Assembly: GCA_036346225.1 (NCBI GenBank)
Contig: JARFIW010001186.1
Coordinates: 2,005,315-2,069,314, forward strand
From: Platerodrilus igneus
Taxonomy: Eukaryota; Arthropoda; Insecta; Coleoptera; Lycidae
Reading direction: 5' to 3'
Length of the DNA stretch: 64,000 nucleotides
Made by a program: the position numbers and the translations under genes. The notes under the pieces are model-generated. The model ran no database searches. It saw only the letters and a program-made list of their open reading frames with translations, and had not been told where the DNA came from. Below are positions 41,901-55,000 of the stretch, piece by piece (the first letter of the stretch is position 1; each line of letters begins with the position of its first letter).

Positions 41901-44900
41901 TGGCGGAAAGGTGTTGGCAGGAATGAATGTAGCTGGTGTAATGGTTAGTGCTTGGTTAGTGCTTCTCAGTGCCCAAATAAGAATGCCAGCGAATTACTAA
42001 AAAAAAAGTTACATGCAGTTAAAGTTATTCCGTCAACTTCACGCTTGAGAAAAAGTGAAGTGTTGGTAAGAATAATTGTTGCTGGTGTATTGGTTAGTGA
42101 TTCGTTTGTGATTTTTAGTGCCCAAATATGAATTCCAGTGCAGTACTCAAAAAATACTTATATGCAGTTAAAGTTATTCCACCAACTTCGCGCTTGGCGG
42201 GAAAATGAAGTGTTGGCAGAAATGAATTAAGCAGGTGTAATGGCTAGTGCTTTGTTAGTGCTTTTTAATGCCCAAATATGAATGCCAGTGGACTACTCAA
42301 AAAATAGTTATTTGCAGTTAAAGTTATTCGGGCTACTTCAGGCTTGGCGGAAAAGTATCGGTGGGAATAATTGTAGCCGGTGTAATTGTTAGTGCTAGGT
42401 TAGTGTTTTTTGTGAGTGCTTAATAGTGCCCAAATATGAATGCTAGCGGACTAATCAAAAAATAGTTTTATGCAGTTAAAGTTATTCCATCAACTTAACG
42501 CTTTGCGGGAAAGTGAAGTGTCGGCAGGAATGATCGTAGCAGGCTTAGCGGTTAGTGCTTCGTAAGTGCACTTTAGTGCCCAAATATGAATGCCAGCCGA
42601 CTACTTAAAAAATAGTTGTATGCAGTTAAAGCTATCCCGCCAACTCCACGCCTGGCGGAAAGGTGTTGGCAGGAATGAATGTAGCTGGTGTAATGATTAG
42701 TGCTTGGTTAGTGCTTTTTAATGCCCAAATAAAAATGCTAGCGAATTACCCAAAAAATGGTTTCATGCAGTTAAAGTTATACCGCCAACTTCACGCTTGG
42801 AGAAAAAGTGAAGTGTTGGCAGGAATGATTGTAGCAGGTGTAATGGTTAGTGCTTCGTTTGTGATTTAGTGCCAAATATGAATGCCAGCGGTACTCAAAA
42901 ATACTTATATGCAGTTAAAGTTATTCCACCAACTTCACGCCTGGCGGAAAAGTGAAGGTGGGAATGAATTGAAGCAGATGTAATGGTTAGTGCTTCGTTA
43001 GTGCTTTTAGTGCCCAAATATGAATGCCAGCGGACTACTCAAAATAGTTATATGCAAGTTAAAGTTATTCGAACTTCACGCCTGGCGGAAAAGTATCGGT
43101 GGGAATAATTGTAGCCGGTGTAATTGTTAGTGCTAGGTTAGTGCTTTTGTGAGTGCTTTAGTGCCCAAATATGAGTGCCAGCGGACTACTCAAAAATAGT
43201 TATATGCAGTTAAGCTAGTTATTGCCAACTTCACGCCTGGCGGAAAAGTGTAGGCAGGAATAATTGTAGCAGGTATAATGGTTAATGCTCTGTTAGTGCT
43301 CTTTAGTGCCCAAATATGAATGCCAGCGGACTGCTCAAAAAATAGTTATATGCAGTAGAAGCTATTCTGCCAACTTCACGCCTGGCGGAAAAGTGTAGGC
43401 AGGAATAATTGTACCAGGTGTAATGTTTGTGCTTTGTAGTGCTCTTTAGTGCCCTAATATGAATGCCAGCCAGCTACACAAAAAAACAGTTATATGCAGT
43501 TAAGGTTATACCGATACCTTTACGCCTGGCGGAAAAGTATTGGCAGGAATGATTGTAGCAGGTGTAGGGACTAGTGCTTCGTTATTACTTTTTAGTGCCC
43601 AAATATGAATGCCAGCGGACTACTCAAAAAATAGTTACAAGCAGTTAAAGTTATTCCGTCAACTTCACGCTTGGCGGAAAAGTGTTGGCACGAATGATTG
43701 TAGCTAATGTAATGGTTAGTGCTTCGTAAGTGCACTTTAGTGCCCAAATATGAATGCCAACCGACTATTCAAAAAATAATTGTATGCAGTTAATGTTATC
43801 CCGCCAACTTCACGCCTGGCAGAAAAGTGTTGGCACGAATGATTGTAGCTGGTGTAATGGTTAGTGCTTCGTTAGTGCTCTTTAGTGCTTAAATAAGAAT
43901 GCCAGCGGACTACTCAAAAAATAGTTACATGCAGATAAAGTTATTCCGCCAACTTCACGCTTGGAGGAAAAGTGAAGTGTTGGCAGAAATGAAGGTAGCA
44001 GGTGTAATGGAGAGTGCCTCGTTAGTGCTTTTTAGTGCCCTAATATGAATGCCAGCGGACTACCCAAAAAATAGATACATACAGTTAAAGCTATTCGACA
44101 TTCTTCACGCTTGGTGGAAAGGTATCGGTGGGAATAATTGTAGCCGGTGTAACTGTTAGTGCTACATTAGTGTTTTTCGTGAGTTCTTAATATTGCCCAA
44201 ATATCAATGCCAGCGGGCTACTCAAAAAATAGTTATATGCAGTTAAAGCTACTCTGCCAACTTCACGCCTGGCGGAAAGAGGTAGGCATTAATAATTGTA
44301 GCAGGTGTAATGTTTGTGCTTTGTTAGTGCTCTTTAGTGCTCAAATATAAATGCCAGCGGACTACTCAAGAAACAGATATATGCAGTTAAGGTTATTACG
44401 CCAGCTTTACGCTTTTTTGGAAAAGTACTGGCAAGAATGGTTGTAGCAGGTGCAATGGTTACTGCTTCGTTAGTACTCTTTAGTGCCCAAATATGAATGC
44501 CAGCGGCTACTCAAAAAATAGTTATATACAGTAAAAGTTATTCCGTCAACTTGACGCTTCACGCCGGAAAAGAAAAGTGTCGGCAGGAATGATTGTAGCA
44601 GGTTAAATGGTTAGTGCTTCGTTAGTACTCTTTAGTGCCCAAATATGAATGCCAGCGGACTACTCAAAAAATAGTTATATGCAGTTAAAGTTATTCCGTC
44701 AACTTCACGCTTGGCGGAAAAGTGTTGGCACAAATGATTGTAGCTGGTGTAATGGTTAGTGCTTCGTAAGTGCACTTTAGTGCCCAAATATAAATGCCAA
44801 CCGACTACTCAAAAAATAGTTGTATGCAGTTAACGTTATCCCGCCAACTTGACGCCAGGTAGAAAAGTGTTGGCACGAATGATTGTAGCGGGGGTAATGG

Positions 44901-47900
44901 TTAGTGCTTCGTAAGTGCACTTTAGTACCCAAATATGAATGCCAACCGACTACTCAAAAAATAGTAGTGTGCAGTAAACGTTATCCGGCCAACTTCACGC
45001 CTGGCGGAAAAGTGTTGGCAGAAATAATTGTAGCTGGTGTAATGGTTAGTGCTTTGTTAGTGCTCATTAGTGCTTAAATAAGAATGCCAGCGGACTACTC
45101 ATAAAATAGTTATATGCAGTTAAACTTATTACGCCAACTTCTCGTTTGACGGAAAAGTGTAGGCAAGAATAATTGTAGCAGGTGTAATGGTTAGTGCTTC
45201 GTTAGTGCTCTTTAGTGCCCAAATATGAATGCCAGCGGACTACTCAAAAATAGTTATATGCAGTTAAACTTATTACGCCAACTTCTCGCTTGACGGAAAA
45301 GTGTAGGCAGGAATAATTGTAGCAGGTGTAATGGTTAGTGCTTTGTTAGTGCTGTTTAGTACCAAAATCTGAATGCCAACATACTACTCGAAAAATAGTT
45401 TTATGCAGTTAAAGTTATTCCGCCTACTTCACGCCTGGCGGAAAAGAGAAGTGTCGGTAGGAATGATTGTAGCGGGTGTAATGTTTGTGCTTCGTTAGTG
45501 CTCTTTAGTGACCAAATATAAATGCCAGCGGAGTACTCAAAAAATAGTTATATGCAGTTAAAGTTATTCCCGCCAACTTCACGCTTGGCGGAAAAGTATT
45601 GGCAGGAATGATTGTAGCAGGAATAATGGTGCTTCGTTAGTACTCTTTAGTGCACAAATATGAATGCCAGCGGACTACTCAAAAAATAGTTTTAAGCAGT
45701 TAAAGTTATTCCGTCAACTTCACGCTTGGCAAGAAAGTTTAGTGTCGGCAGGAATGATCGTAGCAGGCTTAATAGTTAGTGCTTCGTAAATGCACTTTGG
45801 TGCCCAAATATGAATGCCAGCCGACTACTCAAAAAATAGTTGTATGCAGTTAAAGTTATCCCGCCAACTTCACGGCTGGCGGAAAGGTGTTGGCAGGAAT
45901 GATTGTAGCTGGTGTCATGGTTAGTGCTTTTTAGTGCACTAATAAGAATGCCAGCGAATTACTCAAAAAATAGTTACATGCAGTTAAAGTTATTCCGCCA
46001 ACTTCACGCTTGGAGAAAAAGTGAAGTGTTGGAGTAAATGAATGAAGCAGGGGTAATGGCTTGTGCTTTGTTAGTGCTTTTTAGTGCCCAAATATTAATG
46101 CCAGCGAACTACTCAAAAAATAGTTATATGCAGTTAAAGTTATTCCGTCAACTTCACGCTTGGCGGAAAAGTGTTGGCACAAATGATTGTAGCTGGTGTA
46201 TTGGTTAGTGCTTCGTAAGTGCACTTTAGTGCCTAAATATGAATGCCAACTGACTACTCAAAAAATAGTTGTATGCAGTTAACGTTATCCCTCCAACTTC
46301 ACGCCAGGTAGAAAAGTGTTGGCACGAATGATTGTAGCAGGTGTAATGGTTAGTGCTTTGTTAGTGATCATTAGTGCTTAAATAAGAATGCCAGCGGACT
46401 ACTCAAAGAATAGTTACATGCAGTTAAAGTTATTCCGCCAGCTTCACGCTTGGAGGAAAAGTGAAGTGTTGGCAGAAATGAATGTAGCAGGTGTAATGGC
46501 TAGTGCTTTGTTAGTGCATTTTAGTGCCCAAATATGAATGCCAGCGGACTACCCAAAAAATAGTTATATGCAGTTAAAGTTATTCCGCCAACTTCACGCC
46601 TGGCGGAAAAGTATCGGGCAGGAATAATTGTAGCAGGTGTAATGGTTAGTGCTAGGTTAGCGTTTTTGTAGTGCTCTTTAGTGCCCAAATGATGCAATCG
46701 GACTACCAAAAATAGTTATATGCAGTTAAAGTTATTCGCCAACTTCACGCCTGGCGGAAAAGTTTAGGCAGGAATAATTGTAGCAGTGTAATGGGTTAGT
46801 GCTTTGTTAGTGCTCTTTAGCGCCCAAATATGAATGCCAGCTGACTGCTCAAAAAATAGTTATATGCAGTTAAAGCTATTCTGCCAATTTCACGCCTGGC
46901 GGAAAAGTGTGGGCAGGAATAATTGTACCAGGTGTAATGTTTGTGCTTTGTTAGTACTCTTTAGTGCCCAAATATGAATGCCACCCGACTACAAAAAAAA
47001 AAAGTTATATGCAGTTAAGGTCATTCCGATACCTTCACGCCTGGCGGAAAAGTATTGGCAGGAATGATTGTAGCAGGTGTAATGGCTAGTGCTTCGTTAG
47101 TACCCCTTAGTGCCCCAATACGAATGCCAGCGGACTACTCAAAAAATAGTTTTTGCAGTTAAAGTTATTCCGTCAACTTCACGCCAGGTAGAGAGGTGTT
47201 GGCACGCATGATTATAGCTGGGGTAATGGTTAGTGCTTCGTAAGTGCATTTTAGTACCCAAATATGAATGCCAACCGACTACTCAAAAAATAGTTGTTTG
47301 CAGTGAACCTTATCCCGCCAACTTCACGCCTGGCGGAAAAGTGTTGGCAGGAATAATTGTAGCTGATGTAGTGGTTAGTGCTTCGTTAGTGCTCATTAGT
47401 GCTTAAATAAGAATGCCAGCAGACTACTCAAAAAATGGTTACATGCAGTTAAAGTTATTCCGCCAACTTCACGCTTGGAGGAAAAGTGTAGTGTTGGCAG
47501 AAATGAATGTAGCAGGTGTAATGGCTAGTGCTTTGTTAGTGCTTTTTAGTGCCCAAATATAAATGCCAGCGGACTACTCAAAAAATAGTTATTTGCAATT
47601 AAAGTTATTCCGCTAACTTCACGCTTGGCGGAAAAGTATCGGCAGGAATAATTGTAGCCGGTGTAATTGTTAGTGCTTTTTTGTGAGTGCTTAATAGTGC
47701 CCAAATATGAGTGCAATCGGACTACTCAAAAAATAGTTATATGCAGTTAAAGTTATTCTGCCAACTTCACGCCTGGTGGAAAAGTGTAAGCAGGAATAAT
47801 TGTACCAGGTGTAATGATTGTGCTGTGTTAGTACTCTTTAGTGCCCAAATATGAATGCCAGCCGAGTACACAAAAAATAGTTATATGCAGTTAATGTAAT

Positions 47901-50900
47901 TCCGATACCTTCACGCCCGGCGGAAAAGCATTGGCAGGAATGATTGTAGCAGGTGTAATGGCTAGTGCTTCGTTAGTACTCTTTAGTGCCCAAATATGAA
48001 TGCCAGCGGACTACTCAAAAAATAGTTTTATGCAGCTAAAGTTATTCCGTCAACTTCACGCTTGGCAAGAAAGTGAAGTGTCGGCAGGAATGGTCGTAGC
48101 AGGCTTAATGGTTAGTGCTTCGTAAGTGCACTTTAGTGCCCAAATATGAATGCCAGCCGACTACTTAAAAAATAGTTGTATGCAGTTAAAGTTATCCCGC
48201 CAACTTCACGCCTGGCGGAAAGGTGTTGGCAGGAATGATTGTAGCTGGTGTAATGGTTAGTGCTTGGTTAGTGCTTTTTAGTGCTTTAATAAGAATGCCA
48301 ACGAATTACTCAAAAAATAGTTACATGCAGTTAAAGTTATTCCGCCAACTTCACGCTTGGAGAAAAAGTAAAGTGTTGGCAGGAATGATTGTAGCAGGTG
48401 TATTGGTTAGTGATTCGTTTGTGATTTTTAGTGCCCAAATATGAATTCCAGCGCAGTACTAAAAAAATACTTATACGCAGTTAAAGTTATTCCACCAACT
48501 TCGCGCTTGGCGGAAAAGTAAAGTGTTGGCAGAATTGAATGAAGCAAGGGTAATGGCTAGTCCTTCGTTAGTGCTTTTTAGTGCCCAAATAAGAATGCCA
48601 GCGAATTACTCAAAAAATAGTTACATGCAGTTAAAGTTATTCCGCCAACTTCACGCTTGGAAAAAAAGTGAAGTGTTGGCAGAAATGATTGTAGCAGGTG
48701 TAATGGCCAGTGCCTCGTTAGGGCTTTTTAGTGCCCAAATATGAATGCCAGCGGACTACCCAAAAAATAGATACATACAGTTAACGCTATTCGACCTTCT
48801 TCACGCTTGGTGGAAAGGTATCGGTGGGAATAATTGTAACCGGTGTAACTGTTAGTGCTACATTAGTGTTTTTCGTGGGTTCTTAATATTGCCCAAATAT
48901 CAATGCCAGCGGACTACTAAAAAAATAGTTATATGCAGTTAAAGCTACTCTGCCAACTTCACGCCTGGTGGAAAGATGTAGGCAGGAATAATTGTAGCAG
49001 GTGTAATGTTTGTGCTTTGTTAGTGCTCTTTAGTGCTCAAATATAAATGCCAGCGGACTACTCAAGAAACAGATATATGCAGTTAAGGTTATTCCGCCAC
49101 CTTCACGCTTGGTGGAAAAGTACTGGCAGGAATGATTGTAGCAGGTGCAATGGTTAGTGCTTCGTTAGTACTCTTTAGTGCCCAAATATAAATGCTAGCG
49201 GACTACTCAAAAAATGGTTATGTGCAAGTAAAGTTATTCCGCCAAATTCGCGCCTGGCAGAAAATTGTAGGCAAGAATAATTGTAATAGGTGTAATGGTT
49301 AGTGCTTCGTTGGTGCATTTTAGTTCTCATATATTAATGCCAGCAGACTACACAAAAACTAGTTATATGCAATTAAAGTTTTTCCGTCAACTTCAGGCCT
49401 GGCGGAAAAGTGTTGGTGGGAATAATTGTAGCCGGTGTAGCTGTTAGTGCTTTGTTAGTGCTTTTCATGAGTGCTTACTAGTGCCCAAATATGAATGCAA
49501 TCGGACTACTCATAAAATAGTTGTATGCAGTTAAAGTAATTCCGCCAACTTTACGCCTGGCGGAAAAGTGTAGGCAGGGATAGTTGTAGCAGGTGTAATG
49601 GTTAGTTGTTCGTGAGTGTTTTCTAGTGCCCAAATATGAATGCCAGCGGCTACTAAAAAAATAGTTATATACAGTAAAAGTTATTCCGTCAACTTGACGC
49701 TTGGCGGAAAAGTGAAATGTCGGCAGGAATGATTGTAGCAGGTTTAATGGTTAGTGCTGCGTAAGTGCACTTTAGTGCCCAAATCTGAATGCCAACCGAC
49801 TGCTCAAAAAATAGTTGTATGCGGTTAATGTTATCCCGCCAACATCACGCCTGGCGGAAAAGTGTTGGCAGGAATAATTGTAGCTGGGGTAATGGTTAGT
49901 GCTTCGTTAGTACTCTTTAGTGATTAAATAAGAATGCCAGCGAACTACTCATAAAATAGATATATGCAGGTAAAATTATTACGCCAACTTCACGCCTTAC
50001 GGAAAAGTGTAAGCAGGAATAATGGTAGTAGTGTAATGGTTAGTGCTTCGTTAGTGCTCTTCAGTGCCCAAATATAAATGCCAGCAGACTACTCAAAAAA
50101 TAGTTATATGCAGTTAAGGTTATTCCGCCACCTTCACGCTTGGTGGAAAGGTAGTGGCAGGAATGGTTGTAGCAGGTGTACTGGTTAGTACTTCGTTAGT
50201 GCTCTATCTGCCCAAATATGAATGCCAGCAGGACTACTCAAAAAATAGTTATATGCAGTTAAAGTTATTCCGCCATCTTCACGCTTGGCGGAAAAGTGTC
50301 AGGAATAATTGTAGCAGGTGTAATGGTTAGTGCTTCGTTAGTGCTCTTTAGTGACCAAATATAAATGCCAGCGGACTACTCAAAAAATAGTTATATGCAG
50401 TTAAAGTTATTCCGCCAACTTCACGTCTGGCGGAAAAGTGTAGGCAGGAATAATTGTAGCAGGTGTAATGGTTTGTGCTTCGTGCTCTTTTAGTGCCCAA
50501 ATATGAATGCCAACGGACTACACAAAAAAATTAAAGTTATTCCGCCAACTTGACGCCTGGCGGAAAGTGTAGGCAGGAATAATTGTAGCAGGTGTAATGG
50601 TTAGTGCTTTGTTAGTGCTCTTTTAGTGCCCAAATATGTATGCCAGCGGACTACTCAAAAAAATAGTTATATGCAGTTAAAGTTATTCCGCCAACTTCAC
50701 GCCTGGCGGAAAAGTGTATTGGCAGGAATAATTGTAGCAGGTGTAATGGTTAGTGCTTCGTTAGTACTCTTTTAGTGCCCAAATATGAATGCCAGCGGAC
50801 TACTCAAAAATAGTTATATGCAGTTAAAGTTATTCCGCCAACTTCACGCCTGGCGGAAAAAGTAGGCAGGAATAATTGTAGCCGGTGTAATGGTTAGTGT

Positions 50901-51787
50901 TTTAGTGCTCTTTAGTGCCCAAATATGAATGCCAGACTACTAAAAACAGTTATATGCAGTTAAAGCTATTCTGCCAACATCACGCCTGGCGGAAAAATGT
51001 AGGCAGGAATAATTGTAGCAGGTGTAATGTTTGTGTTTTGTTAGTGCTCTTTAGTGCCCAAATAAAAATGCCAGCGGACTACTCAAGAAACAGTTATATG
51101 CAGTTAAGGTTATTCCGCCACCTTTACGCCTGGCGGAAAAGTGATGGCAGGAATGACTGTAGCAGGTGCAATGGTTAGTGCTTCGCTAGTACTCTTTAGT
51201 GCCCAAATATGAATGCTAGCGGACTGCTCAAAAAATAGTTATGTGCACGTAAAGTTATTCCGCCAACTTCACGCCTGGCAAAAAAGTGTAAGCAGGAATA
51301 ATTGTAACAGTTGTAATGGTTAGTGCTTCGTTGGTGCTTTTTAGTTCTCAAATATGAATGCCAGCAGACTACTCAAAAAGTAGTTACATGCAAGTAAAGT
51401 TTTCCACCAACTTCACACCTGGCGGAAAAATGTTGGCAGGAATAATTGTAGCAGGTGTAATGGTTAGTGCTTTTTAGTGCCTTTTGGTGCCCAAATGAAT
51501 GCCAGCGGACTACTCAAAAAATAGTTATATGCAGTTAAAGTTATTCCGCCAACTTCACGCCTGGCGGAAAAGTGTCGGCAGGAATAATTGTAGCAGGTGT
51601 AATGGTTAGTGCTTTGTTAGTGCTTTTTAGTGCCCAAATATGAATGCCAGCGGACTACTCAAAAAATAGTTATATGCAGTTAAAGTTATTCCGCCAACTT
51701 GACGCCCGGCGGAAAAGTGTCAGCAGGAATAATTGTAGCAGGTGTAATGGTTAGTGCTTCGTTAGTGCTTTTTAGTGCCCAAATATG
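35920..51787 (+). repeat. Satellite array, ~145-151 bp monomers, copy 1
   Basis: About 15.9 kb of head-to-tail monomers, roughly 105-110 by length. A typical monomer runs from GGTTAGTGCTTCGTTAGTGC through CCAAATATGAATGCCAGCGG, CTACTCAAAAAATAGTTATA, GCAGTTAAAGTTATTCCGCC, AACTTCACGCCTGGCGGAAA and on to ATTGTAGCAGGTGTAATG. Longer variants carry a GTGAAG insert after the dyad. Each has an 8-bp dyad TTCCGCCA...TGGCGGAA (example 51544-51569), an A6 tract and up to three TTAGTGC heptamers 10-11 bases apart. Variant monomers recur at about 0.9-kb and 1.5-kb intervals, a higher-order structure. Short frames of 60-120 codons arise where monomers of 150 bases follow each other and are not genes. Confidence 0.95.
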
Positions 51788-52020
51788 AAAATAGAGTTAA
51801 CGTTGATGTTTGTGGTAGGAATGTGTTTTTTATGAATGAGGATGAAAGTTTTAACTAGGTGAGCAGCCAAGGCGGAAAGAGTAAAAAGGCGACTATCAGA
51901 AGAGATTCAACAGGGCGAGAATCACAGCAAATCTTGGTGCCCAAGTCGAGAGGCTCGAATATTTTTTTACTCTGGTGAGGCTTTTTGTAGGTTTCACAGC
52001 AATATATATATATATATATA
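51788..52020 (+). repeat. Leader of the satellite unit, copy 2
   Basis: Repeats the 35685-35919 leader almost base for base at an offset of about 16,104, including the closing (AT)n. It is joined directly to the last monomer of array 1, in the middle of a monomer after CCAAATATG. Confidence 0.9.
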
Positions 52021-55000
52021 GCACTAGTGCTTTGTTAGTGCTTTTAGTGCCCAAATATGAATACCAGCGGAATACTCAAAAATAGTTGTATTCAGTTAAA
52101 GTTATTCCGCCAACTTCACGCTGGGCGGAAAAGTGTTGGCAGGAATGGCGGAAAAGTGAAGTGTCGGCAGAAATGATTGTAGCAGGCTTAATGGTTAGTG
52201 CTTCGTAAGTGCACTTTAGTGCCCAAATATGAATGCCAGCCGACTACTCAAAAATAGTTGTATGCAGTTAAAGTTATCTCGCCAACTTCACGCCTGGCGG
52301 AAAAGTGTTGGCAGGAATAATTGTAGCTGGCGTAATGGTTAGTGCTTGGTAAGTGCTCTTTATTGCCCAAATAAGAATGCCAGCGGACTACTCAAAAAAT
52401 AGTTATATGCAGTTAAAGTTATTCCGCCAACATCACGCCTTGGCGGAAAAGTGTAGGCAGAATGAATTGTAGCAGGTGTAATGGTTAGTGCTTTGTTAGT
52501 GCTTTTAGTGTCCAAATATGAATGCCAGCGGACTACTCAAATAATAGTTGTATTCAGTTCACACTGGGCGGAAAAGTGTTGGCAGGAATGATTGTAGCAG
52601 GTGTATTGGTTAGTAATTTGTTTGTGATTTTAGTGCCCAAATATGAAATGCCAGCGCAGTACTCAAAAATACTTATATGCAGTTAAAGTTATTCCGCCAA
52701 CTTCACGCTGGCGGAAAAGTGAAGTATCGGCAGGAATGATTGTAGCAGTTGTAATGGTTAGTGCTTCGTAAGTGCACTTTAGTGACCAAATATGAATGCC
52801 TGCCGACTGCTCAAAAAATAGTTTTATGCAGTTAACGTTATCCCGCCAACTTCACGCCTGGCGGGAATGCGTTGGCAGGAATGATTGTAGATGATGTAAT
52901 GGTTAGTGCTTCGTTAGTGCTCTTTAGTGCTTAAATAAGAATGCCAGCGGAATACTCAAAAAATAGTTTCATGCAGTTAAAGTTATTCCGCCAACTTCAC
53001 TCTTAGAGGAAAAGTGAAGTGTTGGCAGAAATGAATGTAGCAGGTGTAATATCTAGTGCATTGTTAGTGTTTTTTAGTGCCCAAATATGGATGCCAGCGG
53101 ACTACTCAAAAAATAGTTATTTGCAGTTAAAGTTATTCGGCATTCTTCACGCTTGGCGGAAAAGTATCGGTGGGAATAATTGCAGCCGGTGTAATTGTGA
53201 GTGCTAGGTTAGTGTTTTTCGTGAGTGCTTAATAGTGCCCAAATATGAATGCAATCGGACTACTCAAAAAATAGTTATATGCAGTTAAAGCTATTCTGCC
53301 AACTTCACGCCTGGCGGAAAAGTATCGGTGGGAATAATTGTAGCAGGTGTAATTGTTATGGTTGGTGTTTTCGTGAGTGCTCTTAGTGCCCAAATATGAA
53401 TGCAAGCGGACTACTCAAAAAATAGTTATACGCAGTTAAAGCTATTCTGCCAACTTCACGCCTGGCGGAAAAGTGTAGGCAGGAATAATTGTAGCAGGTA
53501 TAATGGTTAATGCTTTGTTAGTGCTCTTTAGTGCCCAAATATGAATGCCAGCGGACTGCTCAAAAAATAGTTATATGCAGTTAAAGCTATTCTGCCAACT
53601 TCACGCCTGGCGGAAAAGTGTAAGCAGGAATAATTGTACCAGGTGTAATGTTTGTGCTGTGTTAGTACTTTTTAGTGCCCAAATATGAATGCCAGCCGAC
53701 TACACAAAAAATAGTTATATGCAGTTAAGGTCATTCCGATACTTTCACGCCTGGCGGAAAAGTATTGGCAGGAATGATTGTAGCAGGTGTAATGGCTAGT
53801 GCTTCGTTAGTACTCTTTAGTGCCCAAATATGAATGCCAGCGGACTACTCAAAAAATAGTTTTATGCAGTTAAAGTTAATCCGTCAACTTCACGCTTGGC
53901 AAGAAAGTAAAGTGTCGGCAGAAATGATCGTAGCAGGTGTAATGGTTAGTGCTTCGTAAGTGCACTTTAGTGCCCAAATATGAATGCCCGCCGACTACTC
54001 AAAAAATAGTTATATGCAGTTAAAGTTATTCCCGCCAACTTCACGCCTGGCGGAAAGTGTTGGCAGGAATAATTGTAGCAGGTGTAATGGTTAGTGCTTG
54101 GTTAGTGCTTTTAGTGCCCAAATAAGAATGCCAACGAATTACTCAAAAATAGTTATTTGCAGTTAAAGTTATTCCGCCTTCACGCCTGGCGAAGGAAAAG
54201 TATCGGAATAATTGTAGCCAGGTGTAATGGTTAGTGCTAGGTTAGTGTTTTTCGTGCTTATAGTGCCCAAATATGAATGCAATCGGACTACTCAAAAAAT
54301 AGTTGTATGCAGTTAAAGCTATTCTGCCAACTTCACGCCTGGCGGAAAAGTGTAGGCAGGAATAATTGTAGCAGGTATAATGGTTAATGCCTTGTTAGTG
54401 CTCTTTAGTGCTCAAATATGAATGCCAGCTGACTGCTCAAAAAATAGTTATATGCAGTTAAAGCTATTCTGCCAACTTCACGCCTGGCTGAAAAGTGTAG
54501 ACAGGAATAATTGTACCAGGTGTAATGTTTGTGCTTTGTTAGTGCTCTTTAGTGCCCAAATATGAATGCCAGCCAACTACACAAAAAATAGTTATATGCA
54601 GTTAAGGTTATAACGATACCTTTACGCCTGGCGGAAAAGTATTGGCAAGAATGATTGTAGCAGGTGTAATGGCTAGTTCTTCGTTAGGACTCTTTAGTGC
54701 CTAAATATGAATGCCATCGGACTACTCAAAAAATAGTTATATGCAGTTAAAGTTATTCCGTCAACTTCACGCTTGGCGAAAAAGTGTTGGCACGAATGAT
54801 TGTAGCTGGTGTATTGGTTAGTGCTTCGTAAGTGCACTTTAGTGCCCAAATATGAATGCCAACCGACTACTCAAAAAATAGTTGTATGCAGTTAACGTTA
54901 TCCCGCCAATTTCACGCCAGGTAGAAAAGTGTTGGCACGAATGATTGTAGCTGGTGTAATGGTTAGTGCTTGTTAGTGCTTAAATAAGAATGCCAGCGGA

